Notes: generated by a model from the sequence alone, not told the origin. Shown: positions 35,832 to 45,556, counted from the first letter of the stretch. The stretch: 64,000 nucleotides of DNA from Paraburkholderia dilworthii (GCF_000472525.1 NZ_AWZT01000015.1:82220-146219), one strand, 5' to 3'. Program-made: numbers and translations.

Positions 35832-38800
35832 ATGGCAGGCTTCTTTATCAACCGACCGATCCTCGCGTGGGTCATCGCCATCGTCATCATGATGATTGGC
35901 GGCGCTTCCATCACGACGCTTCCGGTCGAACAGTATCCGAGCGTCGCACCGGCTTCCGTGCAGATCACGGCAACGTATCCGGGCGCGTCCGCCGAAACGG
36001 TCGCAACCACCGTCACGCAGGTGATCGAGCAGAAACTGAGCGGCATCGACCATCTGCTGTATATGTCGTCGACGAGCAGTTCCGTCGGGCAGGCTCGCAT
36101 CACGTTGACGTTCCAGCAAGGCACCAACGCCGACATCGCGCAGGTGCAGGTGCAGAACAAGGTCCAGCAGGCGACGTCGTCGCTGCCTGAAACGGTTCAG
36201 GAGCAAGGCGTCCAGGTCGCGAAGGCGGCCAACTCGTTTCTGATGATCGTGTCTCTCTCGTCGACCGACGGCAGCATGAACTCCATCGACCTCGGCAACG
36301 TGATCGCGACGCAGATCGAAGACCCGCTCACGCAGATCGACGGCGTGGGCGACGTCACGCTGTTCGGCGCGCAGCACGCCATGCGTATCTGGCTCGATCC
36401 AGTCAAGCTGCAGGCGGTCGGCCTCACGACCAGCGAGGTCACCACCGCGATCACGAACCAGAACGTCCAGCTTTCCGTTGGTCAGATCGGCGGCTCGCCC
36501 TCGACGAAAACGCAGGCATTGAACGCGACGATCTCCGCGTCGAGCCTGTTGACCACGCCCGCGCAATTCGGCGCAATCCTGCTGCGCGTGAACAGCGATG
36601 GCTCGAAGGTGATGCTGAAGGACGTTGCGCGCGTCGAAGTGGGCGCCGACGACTACAGCACCGACTCGCGCCTGAACGGCAAGCCGGCTGCATCGCTCGC
36701 GGTCAAACTCGCGAGCGGCGCCAACGCGATGAGCGTGGCCAAGGCCGTGCGCGCGAAGCTCAACGAATTGAGTCCGCAACTGCCGCGCAATGTCGTCGTG
36801 GACTATCCGTACGACACCACGCCGTTCGTGCGCATCTCGATCGAAGAAGTGGTGAAGACGCTGATCGAAGCGGTGCTGCTCGTCTTCGTCGTGATGTATG
36901 TGTTCTTGCAGAACCTGCGCGCCACGCTGATTCCGACCATCGTGGTGCCCGTCGCGTTGCTCGGCACGTTCGCGGTGATGTCGGCAGTGGGCTTCTCGAT
37001 CAACGTGCTGTCCATGTTCGGCATGGTGCTGGCAATCGGCCTGCTGGTGGACGACGCGATCGTGGTGGTGGAAAACGTCGAGCGTCTGATCGCGGAAGAA
37101 GGTCTTTCACCGGTCGAGGCCACTCGCCGCGCAATGCAGCAGATTACCGGCGCGCTGATCGGCATCACGACCGTGCTGATTGCCGTGTTCATTCCGATGG
37201 CGTTCTTCTCGGGGACGACCGGCGCGATTTACCGGCAGTTCTCGATCACGATCGTCGCGGCGATGCTGCTCTCGGTTTTCCTCGCATTGACGCTCACACC
37301 GGCGCTATGCGCGACGCTGCTCAGGCGCGCGGATGTCGGGCATCACGCGAAGCGCGGTGTGCTCGGCTGGTTCAACCGCGTGCTTGCGCGCGGCACCGAC
37401 CGGTATGACTCGGCGGTTGCGCGCGTGATCGGCAAGCCGATCCGCTACATGGTGATTTACGTGTTGATTGCGGGTGTGGTCGCGCTGCTGTTCATGAAGC
37501 TGCCGTCGTCGTATCTGCCTGACGAAGACCAGGGGACGCTTATCACGTCCATCTCCGCACCGGTCGGCACGCCCGCCTCGCAGACGCTCGAAGTGGTGAA
37601 AAAAGTCGAGGCTTACTATCGCAGCCAGCCGGAAGTGGATCAACTCATCACGCTGACGGGCTTCAGTTTCAACGGCTCGGGACAGAACAACGCGCTCGCC
37701 TTCGTCAAGCTCAAGGACTGGAGCGCGCGGCGCGGCAGCAGCGGGTCCGCGGCCGCAGTGATCCAGCGCGCGAACATGCATTTCGCCGGCTCGCGTGAAG
37801 CGCAGATTTTCGCGGTCAATCCGCCCGCGATTCAGGAACTCGGCACGCAAAGCGGGCTCGACTTCGAACTGGAAGATCGCGCCGGCCAGGGCCACGACAA
37901 GCTGATGGCCGCACGCCAGCAATTGATGGCGCTCGCGGCTAAAGACAGCGCGTTGTCCGGCATGCGGCCGGGCGGCCTCGAAGATACGCCGCAGTTCCAT
38001 GTCGACATCGACCGGGAAAAGGCGAGCGCGCTCGGGCTCTCCATTGCCGATGTGAACGACACGCTGCAAACGGCGTTTGGTTCGTCCTACGTGAACAACT
38101 ACGTCGACACGGGACGTATCCAGAAGGTCTACGTGCAGGCCGATGCGCCGTACCGGATGATGCCGTCCGACATTGGACGGTGGTATGTAAAGTCGAGCAC
38201 AGCGAGCACCGGTTCGACCAGCGGCACATCCGGCAGCACGTCCGGCAGCAGTTCGACGAGCACCGCCAGCACCAGCACGACGAGCGGATACGACGGCCAG
38301 ATGGTGCCCTTCTCCGCGTTCGCGACCGGCAAGTGGACTTTCGGGCCGCCGCAGATCGAGCGCTTTAACCGCACGCTCGCGATGGAAATGACCGCACAAT
38401 CCGGCGCCAACGCCAGCACCGGCCAGGCGATGGCGGCCGTCGACGCGCTTGTCAAGAAACTGCCGGCAGGCTATGGCATCGACTGGACCGGGCAATCTTA
38501 CCAGGAGCGCATGGCCGGTTCGCAGGCGATCTATCTGTACGCGATCTCGCTGATCGTCGTGTTCCTCTGTCTCGCGGGTCTGTACGAAAGCTGGTCCATT
38601 CCGATCGCGGTGATTCTCGTGGTGCCGCTCGGCGTGCTCGGCGCCGTGCTCGGCGCGCATATCCGCGGCTTGTCAGACGATATCTATTTCAAGGTCGGTT
38701 TGCTCGCGACCATCGGGCTTTCGACGAAGAACGCAATTCTGATCGTCGAGTTCGCGAAGGACCTGCAAGTGCAAGGCCGCAGCCTGATCGACGCCACCAT

Positions 38801-39047
38801 CGAAGCCGCGCGTCTGCGTCTGCGTCCGATCCTGATGACCTCGCTCGCATTCGTGTTCGGCGTGTTGCCGCTCGTGATCAGCACAGGGGCGGGGTCGGCG
38901 AGCCGCCATGCGATCGGCACTGGCGTAATGGGCGGCATGATCGCCGCCACGGCGCTCGCAATTTTTTTCGTACCGGTGTTCTTTGTCGTCGTGCGCCGCC
39001 TGTTCGGCGAACACGGCGACGCCAGGCAACAGGAAGGTGTCGAATGA
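35832..39047 (+). CDS. RND multidrug efflux pump (AcrB/MexB-like) with a Ser/Thr-rich insert
   Basis: A 1071-residue HAE1-type RND transporter starting at the ATG at 35832 (FFINRPILAWVIAIVIM). The proton-relay residues are present: Asp pair in GLLVDDAIVVVENVER (TM4) and Lys in GLSTKNAILIVEFAK (TM10). A 32-residue run of Ser, Thr, Gly and Ala (residues 788-819, bases 38193-38288) is inserted in the second periplasmic loop just before YDGQMVPFSAF, where AcrB has only a few residues. It probably forms a flexible loop on the porter domain. The adaptor and outer-membrane genes flank it with 10-bp and overlapping junctions. Confidence 0.95.
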   Translation: MAGFFINRPILAWVIAIVIMMIGGASITTLPVEQYPSVAPASVQITATYPGASAETVATTVTQVIEQKLSGIDHLLYMSSTSSSVGQARITLTFQQGTNADIAQVQVQNKVQQATSSLPETVQEQGVQVAKAANSFLMIVSLSSTDGSMNSIDLGNVIATQIEDPLTQIDGVGDVTLFGAQHAMRIWLDPVKLQAVGLTTSEVTTAITNQNVQLSVGQIGGSPSTKTQALNATISASSLLTTPAQFGAILLRVNSDGSKVMLKDVARVEVGADDYSTDSRLNGKPAASLAVKLASGANAMSVAKAVRAKLNELSPQLPRNVVVDYPYDTTPFVRISIEEVVKTLIEAVLLVFVVMYVFLQNLRATLIPTIVVPVALLGTFAVMSAVGFSINVLSMFGMVLAIGLLVDDAIVVVENVERLIAEEGLSPVEATRRAMQQITGALIGITTVLIAVFIPMAFFSGTTGAIYRQFSITIVAAMLLSVFLALTLTPALCATLLRRADVGHHAKRGVLGWFNRVLARGTDRYDSAVARVIGKPIRYMVIYVLIAGVVALLFMKLPSSYLPDEDQGTLITSISAPVGTPASQTLEVVKKVEAYYRSQPEVDQLITLTGFSFNGSGQNNALAFVKLKDWSARRGSSGSAAAVIQRANMHFAGSREAQIFAVNPPAIQELGTQSGLDFELEDRAGQGHDKLMAARQQLMALAAKDSALSGMRPGGLEDTPQFHVDIDREKASALGLSIADVNDTLQTAFGSSYVNNYVDTGRIQKVYVQADAPYRMMPSDIGRWYVKSSTASTGSTSGTSGSTSGSSSTSTASTSTTSGYDGQMVPFSAFATGKWTFGPPQIERFNRTLAMEMTAQSGANASTGQAMAAVDALVKKLPAGYGIDWTGQSYQERMAGSQAIYLYAISLIVVFLCLAGLYESWSIPIAVILVVPLGVLGAVLGAHIRGLSDDIYFKVGLLATIGLSTKNAILIVEFAKDLQVQGRSLIDATIEAARLRLRPILMTSLAFVFGVLPLVISTGAGSASRHAIGTGVMGGMIAATALAIFFVPVFFVVVRRLFGEHGDARQQEGVE

Positions 39048-40561
39048 TGAGACTCAAACTGAGTGTATGCGCGGTCGCATTTGCGTTCGCGCTGCTGACG
39101 GGCTGCACGCTCGATCCGCACTATGAGCGGCCCGCCGCGCCGATTCCGGCAGCGTATCCCCAAGGCGACGCGTATGAGAGCACGAGCGCGGCTAGGGCCG
39201 TGACGGATGCAAGCGCAAGCACTGCAACCACAAGCACTGCAACCGCCAGGAACCCAGGCGCGGCAACCGCAAGCCCGACCGGCGCAAGCACCGCTACCGC
39301 AAGCCCGCTCGCCACCGGCACCGACACCGGCACCGCATGGCGGGGCTTCTTTCGCGACGAGCGCCTGCAAAAGCTGATCGACATCGCGCTCGCCAACAAT
39401 CGCGACTTGCGCGTCGCGGCGCTGAACGTGGCCGAATACGAGGCGCAATACCGGATCACGCGCGCTGCACTTGCGCCGTCCACCTCGGCAATCGGCAGCA
39501 TGACCCGCGAGCGCACGCAGGGCGCGATAGCGAGTTCGAGCGATGTCAGCATCGGCACGACGTCATGGGAAATCGACTTCTTTGGACGCTTGCGCAGCCT
39601 CAAACGCCAGGCACTGGAAAACTATCTCGCCACGGATGCGTCGCGCCAAAGCACGCAAATCAGTTTGATCGCAACGGTGGCGACCGATTATCTGACCCTG
39701 CTCTCCGACGAACGGCTATTGCAGTTGACCGAAGACACGGTGAAGGCGGATCAGTCCACCTACGACGTGACGAAGCGCGTGCAGGAGCTTGGCAATGCTT
39801 CGCTCCTTGACGTGCGACAGGCGCAGAACTCGCTCGCTAGCGCGAAGGCGAGTCTTGCATCATATCGGCGCGCGGTCGCGCAAGATCGCAACAATCTCGC
39901 CGCTGTGCTCGGTGCGCCGATTCCGGACGATCTGCCGCCCGCGCGCGCATTCGACGACGAGTCGATGTTCGCGGACATCGGTGCGGGTGTGCCTTCGCTG
40001 CTGCTCGCCCGTCGTCCGGACATCGTGCAGGCGGAGCATGCATTGAAGGCGGCGAACGCGAACATCGGTGCGGCGCGCGCGGCATTTTTTCCAAAAATTG
40101 AACTGACGGCGACGGCCGGCACGTCGAGTTCGACGCTCTCGAATCTGTTCAAGGCGGGCACCGGTGCGTGGGCGTTCGCGCCGAGCGTCTCCGTGCCGAT
40201 CTTCGATTACGGCAGCAACAAGGCATCGCTCGATGTGGCGAAGATCGAGAAGCAGATCGAAGTCGCTGATTACGAGAGCGCCATCCAGACAGCGTTCAAA
40301 GAGGTATCGAACGCGCTCACGGCGCGCGCCACTTATGTGGATCAGGTGCAGGCGGATCGCGAATATGTGACGTCTGCGCAGAGCTACTACACGCTTGCGG
40401 AGGAGCGCTACAAGGCGGGTACAGACAGCTTCCTCACGTTCCTCGATGCACAGCGCACGCTCTACACGGCGCAACAGCAACTCGCGACAGATATCCTTTC
40501 CCGACAGTCCAATCTGGTGACGTTGTATAAGGTGCTGGGCGGTGGCTGGGAGAGCAGGTGA
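39044..40561 (+). CDS. RND efflux outer-membrane lipoprotein (OprM/NodT family)
   Basis: A 505-residue channel protein with lipobox LLTGC (Cys21), two OEP repeats (SSWEIDFFGRLRSLKRQALENY-type helices) and the conserved LLARRPDIVQAEHALKAANANIG. Residues 45-97 are an Ala/Ser/Thr-rich low-complexity stretch (ASASTATTSTATAR and similar), longer than usual for the linker after the acylated Cys. The start overlaps the pump stop by 4 bp. Confidence 0.93.
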   Translation: MMRLKLSVCAVAFAFALLTGCTLDPHYERPAAPIPAAYPQGDAYESTSAARAVTDASASTATTSTATARNPGAATASPTGASTATASPLATGTDTGTAWRGFFRDERLQKLIDIALANNRDLRVAALNVAEYEAQYRITRAALAPSTSAIGSMTRERTQGAIASSSDVSIGTTSWEIDFFGRLRSLKRQALENYLATDASRQSTQISLIATVATDYLTLLSDERLLQLTEDTVKADQSTYDVTKRVQELGNASLLDVRQAQNSLASAKASLASYRRAVAQDRNNLAAVLGAPIPDDLPPARAFDDESMFADIGAGVPSLLLARRPDIVQAEHALKAANANIGAARAAFFPKIELTATAGTSSSTLSNLFKAGTGAWAFAPSVSVPIFDYGSNKASLDVAKIEKQIEVADYESAIQTAFKEVSNALTARATYVDQVQADREYVTSAQSYYTLAEERYKAGTDSFLTFLDAQRTLYTAQQQLATDILSRQSNLVTLYKVLGGGWESR

Positions 40562-40604
40562 AAACGCTTACGTTATGGCGTATGACTTGTGTAGCGTCGA
40601 TCGC

Positions 40605-40800
40605 CTCGGCAGCTGAAAGTGCTCGCACTGTTCGAGCAGATCAAGTACGAGCCGGGCATGTAGCTCGCGATGGACTTCCGCCCCCGTGATATCCAGTGGC
40701 TCTCCAATTACGCCGCCTTGCATTCGCGCACGCGCTTCAAGGATTTTCCGCAGCCGCAGCGCCGTCGTCATCTGTTGCGCCTGTAGCTGCGCCGCAGCTC
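40605..40800 (+). pseudogene. Remnant of a TauD/TfdA-type dioxygenase C-terminus
   Basis: One frame reads LALFEQIKYEPGM-stop-LAMDFRPRDIQWLSNYAALHSRTRFKDF and QRRRHLLRL-stop-LRR. This matches the C-terminal end of TauD/TfdA-family enzymes, where LNN..LHSRTAF and RRHLLRLW are conserved and the His/Arg bind iron and 2-oxoglutarate. Two in-frame stops, one in place of the usual Trp, and the lack of an N-terminal part show decay. Confidence 0.6.
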
Positions 40801-40949
40801 GCCGCGTTCGATCATTGCAGGCTTCGGCAAAACGGCGTCGTGCAGCAACGTTATGGAGTGCGCGATCAGGAAAGCGGCGATACGCACGGCAACTTCAGGA
40901 TCGGCATGGCGGCGAAGAGTCGAAAGTGGAGGCATTACGTGAGCGAGCC

Positions 40950-41126
40950 CACGTGCTCGTGATCGGCACCATCAACACAGACCTCGTCGCGCGCATGAGG
41001 CGTCTGCCGCGGGCGGGCGAAACGGTCTTGTCGGACAGCCTGGAAACCGTGGCTCGCGGCACAGGCGCAAATCAGGCGATTGCGGCAGCATGCATGGGCG
41101 CGCGGGTGTCCATGATTGGCCGCACT
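40950..41126 (+). pseudogene. N-terminal fragment of a ribokinase-type (PfkB) kinase
   Basis: About 59 residues, HVLVIGTINTDLVARMRRLP and GETVLSDSLETVARGTGANQ, match the start of ribokinases, including the GxGANQA sugar-binding motif (here GTGANQA). The sequence then departs from the family after MIGR, 45 bp before the LysR stop. Everything C-terminal, including the ATP site, is missing. Confidence 0.7.
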
Positions 41127-41170
41127 GCCCGATATCACGTTGGTGCGCGAACCGAACGCATGGCCCGACC

Positions 41171-42079
41171 TCACTCGCGCCGCTCGCGCAAGGTTGCGAG
41201 CAGGAAATCGCGCAGCGAATGACCGTTGTGTGGGAAGCCCCTGCTTCTCGACCAGATAACACCGACGTCCATTGTGGGCACCGCGTCCACCACGGGCCGC
41301 CGCACGATGCGCCCGCCTTCGAGCGACCACGGCCGGTATACGAGGTCCGACAGGATCGTCACGCCGATGCCGAGCGCCACCATGCTGCGAATGCCTTCAA
41401 TCGACTTGCTCTGGAATATCACCGAAGGCTTCAGCCCCCGTCGTTCCCAATAGCGCTGCGCGGTCTGCACGTGCTCGTCCATATCGAGCAGCAGGAAGTC
41501 CTGCCGCGAGACATCTTCGAGCGTGACGCTGTCAGCGCCCGCGAGCGGATGCTCCGGTGCGACCCATAGATGACGCGCTGAACGCAGCAGCGTTTCGCCT
41601 TCGATGTCGTCGCGCAGCGCCGCATTGGAGACCAGTACGATGCCGAGGTCGAGCACGCCGTCGGCGATCGCCTGCTCCACATCGACCCGTTCGCGTTCGC
41701 TCAGGATCAGCTCAAGATCCGGAAAGCGCCGCTTCAGCGCGAGCCGCAGCGAAGGCATGAGATACGCCGAGATCGTATCCGTCACGCCGATACGCAACGT
41801 GCCCGACAAGGGGTCCGGCCGCTCGCGCATATCCTCGGCTGCTTGCCGCGCCGCGCCGTTGATCTGCTGCGCGTGGCGCAAAAACCGCTCGCCCGCGTCG
41901 CTCAGGCGCAGGCCTTTCGAGTGCCGGTTGAAGAGCGACGTGCCGAGCGCGTCCTCCAGGCCCTTCAGCGCGATGGTCATGGAAGATTGGGAGATGTTGC
42001 AGCGTAAAGCCGCCTTGGAGATCTGTCCGGTTTCTGCCACCGCAATGAAGTAGCGCACCTGCCGCAGCGTAAAGTCCAT
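41171..42079 (-). CDS. LysR-family regulator of the molybdoenzyme cluster
   Basis: A 302-residue LysR protein. I start it at the ATG at 42079 (MDFTLRQVRYFIAVAETGQI), where the winged helix begins; upstream in-frame residues look non-coding. Helix-turn-helix: ISKAALRCNISQSSMTIALKGLE. The C-terminal part is a normal effector-binding domain. It is divergent from the molybdopterin fusion gene with a 98-bp AT-rich gap, the classical arrangement for control of that operon. Confidence 0.9.
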   Translation of the reverse strand: MDFTLRQVRYFIAVAETGQISKAALRCNISQSSMTIALKGLEDALGTSLFNRHSKGLRLSDAGERFLRHAQQINGAARQAAEDMRERPDPLSGTLRIGVTDTISAYLMPSLRLALKRRFPDLELILSERERVDVEQAIADGVLDLGIVLVSNAALRDDIEGETLLRSARHLWVAPEHPLAGADSVTLEDVSRQDFLLLDMDEHVQTAQRYWERRGLKPSVIFQSKSIEGIRSMVALGIGVTILSDLVYRPWSLEGGRIVRRPVVDAVPTMDVGVIWSRSRGFPHNGHSLRDFLLATLRERRE

Positions 42080-42117
42080 TGATTTCACCAATATCGCGAG
42101 TTCTGAATTTTGAATTA

Positions 42118-42132
42118 CCAATAATAATTTGG
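42118..42132. promoter_or_regulatory. Possible LysR site in the divergent promoter
   Basis: CCAATAATAATTTGG is a perfect CCAA/TTGG inverted repeat with a 7-bp AT centre. It lies 46 bp before the molybdoenzyme start in the gap shared with the LysR gene. A second, ATTG-N7-CAAT, overlaps the LysR start at 42078-42092. Confidence 0.35.
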
Positions 42133-42177
42133 CCATCCTACGATCGGCCTTGAGCTTCATAACAGCCGTCGAAACAG

Positions 42178-45100
42178 ATGAAATCGATAGAAATGCAGGG
42201 CTATTGCACGCTGTGCCGCTCGCGGTGCGGCACGCTCAATACGGTGCGCGACAGGCAATTGATCAGCGTGCGGCCGGACGCGTCGCACCCCACCGGCTCC
42301 GCGATGTGCATGAAAGGGCGCGCCGCGCCCGAGCTGGTACACAGCCCGCACCGCCTGCGTCATCCGATGCGGCGGACCAATCCCAAAAACGCCGCCGATC
42401 CCGGCTGGCAGCGCATCTCGTGGGACGAAGCGCTCACCGAGGTCGCCAGCCGGCTCGCTGCGATCCGCGACGAAAGCGGCGCGGAAGCCGTCGCCTTCGC
42501 GGTGACCACGCCGAGCGGCACGCCGCTGTCGGACAGCATCGACTGGATCGAGCGCTTCGTGCGCTATTTCGGTAGCCCGAACATCTGCTACGCAACCGAG
42601 ATCTGCAACTGGCACAAGGACTTTGCGCATGCGTTCACGTTCGGCTGCGGTATGCCGACACCGGACGTCGAACATGCCGATCTGATCATGCTTTGGGGCC
42701 ATAATCCGGCCGCCGCATGGCTCGCGCAGGCCAATGCGGTGGGCCGGGGGCGCGCCAACGGCGCGCGTCTGCTGGTGATCGATCCGCGTCCTACCGCGCT
42801 GGCGCAGCAGGCGGACTGCTGGCTGCGCGTGCGCCCCGGCACCGACGCCGCGCTCGCGCTCGGCCTGATTCATCTTCTGATCCGCGATGGCCGGTTCGAC
42901 GAGAACTTCGTGCGCTGCTGGACCAACGGCCCGCTGCTCGTGCGCGAGGACAACGGCCGGTTTCTGCGCGAGCGCGATCTCGCCAGCGACGCCGCGCAGA
43001 ACCGCGTGCTCAGTTGGAATGCACAGCGCGGCGTGCCTGACGCGCTCGCCGAAGGCGCGTTGCGCGGCACCTACGACATTCAAACGGATCATGGCCCCGT
43101 GCGCTGCCATCCCGCGTTCGAACTGCTGGAGCGCGAAGCCGCACGCTACACGCCGGAATATGTGGCGGCGCTGACCAGCATTCCCGAATCGACACTGCTC
43201 GCGGCCGCGCAGTTGATCGGCGCGTCGGGGCGCATCGCCTATCACGCGTGGTCGGGCGTCGCGCAGCACACCAACGCCACGCAGACCGAGCGGGCTATCG
43301 CCGTGCTGTATGCGCTGACCGGCTGCTTCGACAAAACGGGCGGCAACCGGCTGTATCCGAAGCACCCGGTCAACGCGATCAGCGACCTCGCGCAACTCGC
43401 GCCCGAGCAGCGCCAGAAGGCGCTCGGTCTTGCGGCGCGCCCGCTGGGACCGGCGGCGCGCGGCTGGGTGAGCGCGCGCGGCACCTACACGGCGATTCTC
43501 GAAGGCGAGCCGTACAAGGTGCGCGCGCTCGTCGGCTTCGGCGCGAATCCGCTGTCGTCGCAAGCCGATACGGCGCTCGCGCGCCGCGCGCTCGAAGCGC
43601 TTGAGTTCCACGTGCATTGCGATCTGTTCGAAACGCCGACCGCGCGCTACGCCGACATCCTGCTGCCGGTTGGCACGCCGTGGGAGCGTGAAGGCCTGCG
43701 TGTCGGTTTCGAGTTGAACGCGGCGTCGCAGCAACGAGTGCAGCTGCGCCCGCGGCTCGTCGAAGCGCAGGGCGAAGCGCGTTCGGACAACGAGATCGTC
43801 TTCGACCTTGCGTGCCGGCTGGGCATGCACGAACAGTTTTTCGGCGGCAGCCTGGAAGCCGGCTGGAATCACATGCTCGCGCCGCTCGGCGTGAGCGTCG
43901 CGCAATTGCGGGACCAGCCGGGCGGCATCGACCTGCCATTGCCAACCCGCGAAAAGCTGTACGAGACCGCCGGTTTCGCGACTGAAACGGGCCGCGTCGA
44001 ACTGTATTCGGAGTTGCTGCTCCGGCACGGCCAGCCGCCGCTGCCGCGCTTCGTCGCGCCTGCTGAACAAAGTATCGCGGGTACGCGGTTTCCGCTGGTG
44101 TTGTCGTCGGCCAAGAACGCGCATTTCTGCCATAGCCAGCATCGCAGCATGGTCTCGCTGCGCAAGCGTTCGATGCAGCCGCTGCTCGATATCGCCACTG
44201 CTGTCGGCCGCGAACGCGGCATCGAAGACGGCGACCCGGTGATCGTGACGACGCGCATCGGCTCGGCGCGCTTCGTCGCGCGGCTCGTCGACACGCTGCA
44301 ACCCGAGACGGTCGTCGCCGAGTTCGGCTGGTGGCAAGCGTGTCCGGAAATCGGCGCGCCGGGCTTTCCGCTAGAAGGCCCGGGCAACAGCCACTACAAC
44401 GGATTGATCTCGTCAGATCACGCCGATCCGACTAGCGGCTCCGTGCCGTTGCGCTCGTTTCGTTGCGACATCGCACGCGATCCCCTGTTCCAGATTGCGC
44501 GGCGCGCGTGGCCGGGCTGGCGGCCTTTCATCGTCAGCGAGACGAAGCGGCTCGCCGACGGCGTGCTCGGCATTCACTTGACACCCGCCGATGGAGGCGG
44601 CCTGCCGGACTTCATGCCGGGTCAGCACGTTTCGATTCAGGTGGAGACGGAACGCGGAGCCGAGCCGCTCGCGCGCGCGTATTCGCTGACCGGCGCGGCC
44701 CGCATCGAAGCGCGGCGCGACTACAGCATCGCGGTCAGACATCAACGCGGTCTCAACGCGGCCGGCGCGCAATGGGAAGGCGCATTGTCGTCACATCTGC
44801 ATCGGCGCATCGTGCCCGGCGCGCGCGTGGCATTGCGTGCGCCCGCGGGCCGCTTCACGCTGCCGCTCGAATCGCGGCAACCGCTCGTGTTCATCGCGGG
44901 CGGAATCGGCATCACGCCGTTCATCTCGCAACTGGAATCCGTCGCGCGCAACGGCGCAAACGCGACGGATATCACGCTGCACTATGCCAACCGCAACGGC
45001 GCGACACGCGCGTTCGGCGAGCGCCTGCGAGCACTCGCAAAAACGCTGCCTGGGCTGAACCTGATCGACTACTTCAACGAACCGCGTGCCGGCGACGCCT

Positions 45101-45549
45101 GCTACCGAACGGAACCCATCACCGATGCGGTGGTGACCGATACGCAAATCAGGCGCCGCGCGCGCGTGTACATGTGCGGCCCGGTGCCGATGATGGACGC
45201 GGTGCGCGCCGGGCTCATCGCGCGTGGCATGCCGGCCTTCGATATTTTCCACGAGGAATTCCGCTCGCCCACGGCCGCGGTTCCCGCCGGCGACCGCACG
45301 CACGCGGTCGCGTTTCGCCGCAGCGGCCGCACCGAACGGTGGCATCCGTCGTCCGGCACGCTGCTGCAATTCGCCGAACGCCTCGGTATCGCGATGCCAA
45401 GCGGCTGCCGCGTCGGCCAGTGCGAAAGCTGCGCGGTGCGCGTGCTGAACGGCCGCGCAATGCATCTGCACGGCGCGGAACCGGACGATCCAACGGTGCT
45501 GCTCGGCTGCCAGGCCATCCCTCTTTCCGATCTCGAACTCGACGCATGA
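42178..45549 (+). CDS. Molybdopterin oxidoreductase fused to a flavin reductase and 2Fe-2S ferredoxin
   Basis: A 1123-residue three-part enzyme. Residues 1-770 are a molybdopterin oxidoreductase of the formate dehydrogenase/nitrate reductase superfamily. They carry an N-terminal 4Fe-4S site C10-x2-C13-x3-C17-x26-C44, a likely Mo-ligand Cys143 (ATEICNW) and a C-terminal dinucleotide-binding domain. Residues about 775-1030 are a ferredoxin-reductase module with FAD motif RAYSLTG (833-839), NAD region GGIGITPF (908-915) and CGP (1000-1002). Residues about 1040-1123 are a plant-type ferredoxin, C1077-x4-C1082-x2-C1085-x25-C1111. The chain could carry electrons between NAD(P)H and the Mo centre unaided. 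No signal peptide, so cytoplasmic. The substrate is unknown; the downstream ornithine-cyclodeaminase-family gene hints at a nitrogen compound. Confidence 0.9.
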   Translation: MKSIEMQGYCTLCRSRCGTLNTVRDRQLISVRPDASHPTGSAMCMKGRAAPELVHSPHRLRHPMRRTNPKNAADPGWQRISWDEALTEVASRLAAIRDESGAEAVAFAVTTPSGTPLSDSIDWIERFVRYFGSPNICYATEICNWHKDFAHAFTFGCGMPTPDVEHADLIMLWGHNPAAAWLAQANAVGRGRANGARLLVIDPRPTALAQQADCWLRVRPGTDAALALGLIHLLIRDGRFDENFVRCWTNGPLLVREDNGRFLRERDLASDAAQNRVLSWNAQRGVPDALAEGALRGTYDIQTDHGPVRCHPAFELLEREAARYTPEYVAALTSIPESTLLAAAQLIGASGRIAYHAWSGVAQHTNATQTERAIAVLYALTGCFDKTGGNRLYPKHPVNAISDLAQLAPEQRQKALGLAARPLGPAARGWVSARGTYTAILEGEPYKVRALVGFGANPLSSQADTALARRALEALEFHVHCDLFETPTARYADILLPVGTPWEREGLRVGFELNAASQQRVQLRPRLVEAQGEARSDNEIVFDLACRLGMHEQFFGGSLEAGWNHMLAPLGVSVAQLRDQPGGIDLPLPTREKLYETAGFATETGRVELYSELLLRHGQPPLPRFVAPAEQSIAGTRFPLVLSSAKNAHFCHSQHRSMVSLRKRSMQPLLDIATAVGRERGIEDGDPVIVTTRIGSARFVARLVDTLQPETVVAEFGWWQACPEIGAPGFPLEGPGNSHYNGLISSDHADPTSGSVPLRSFRCDIARDPLFQIARRAWPGWRPFIVSETKRLADGVLGIHLTPADGGGLPDFMPGQHVSIQVETERGAEPLARAYSLTGAARIEARRDYSIAVRHQRGLNAAGAQWEGALSSHLHRRIVPGARVALRAPAGRFTLPLESRQPLVFIAGGIGITPFISQLESVARNGANATDITLHYANRNGATRAFGERLRALAKTLPGLNLIDYFNEPRAGDACYRTEPITDAVVTDTQIRRRARVYMCGPVPMMDAVRAGLIARGMPAFDIFHEEFRSPTAAVPAGDRTHAVAFRRSGRTERWHPSSGTLLQFAERLGIAMPSGCRVGQCESCAVRVLNGRAMHLHGAEPDDPTVLLGCQAIPLSDLELDA

Positions 45550-45556
45550 CGCCGCC

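Noticed and set aside
37305..38660. A 451-codon minus-strand frame opposite the RND pump
   Set aside because: Low-complexity Arg/His-rich translation without motifs; the plus strand is a clear AcrB-type pump.
42157..44337. A 726-codon open frame on the minus strand opposite the molybdoenzyme gene
   Set aside because: It is a shadow of codon bias in a high-GC gene. Its translation is Arg/His/Ala-rich with no domain, whereas the plus strand shows clear cofactor motifs.
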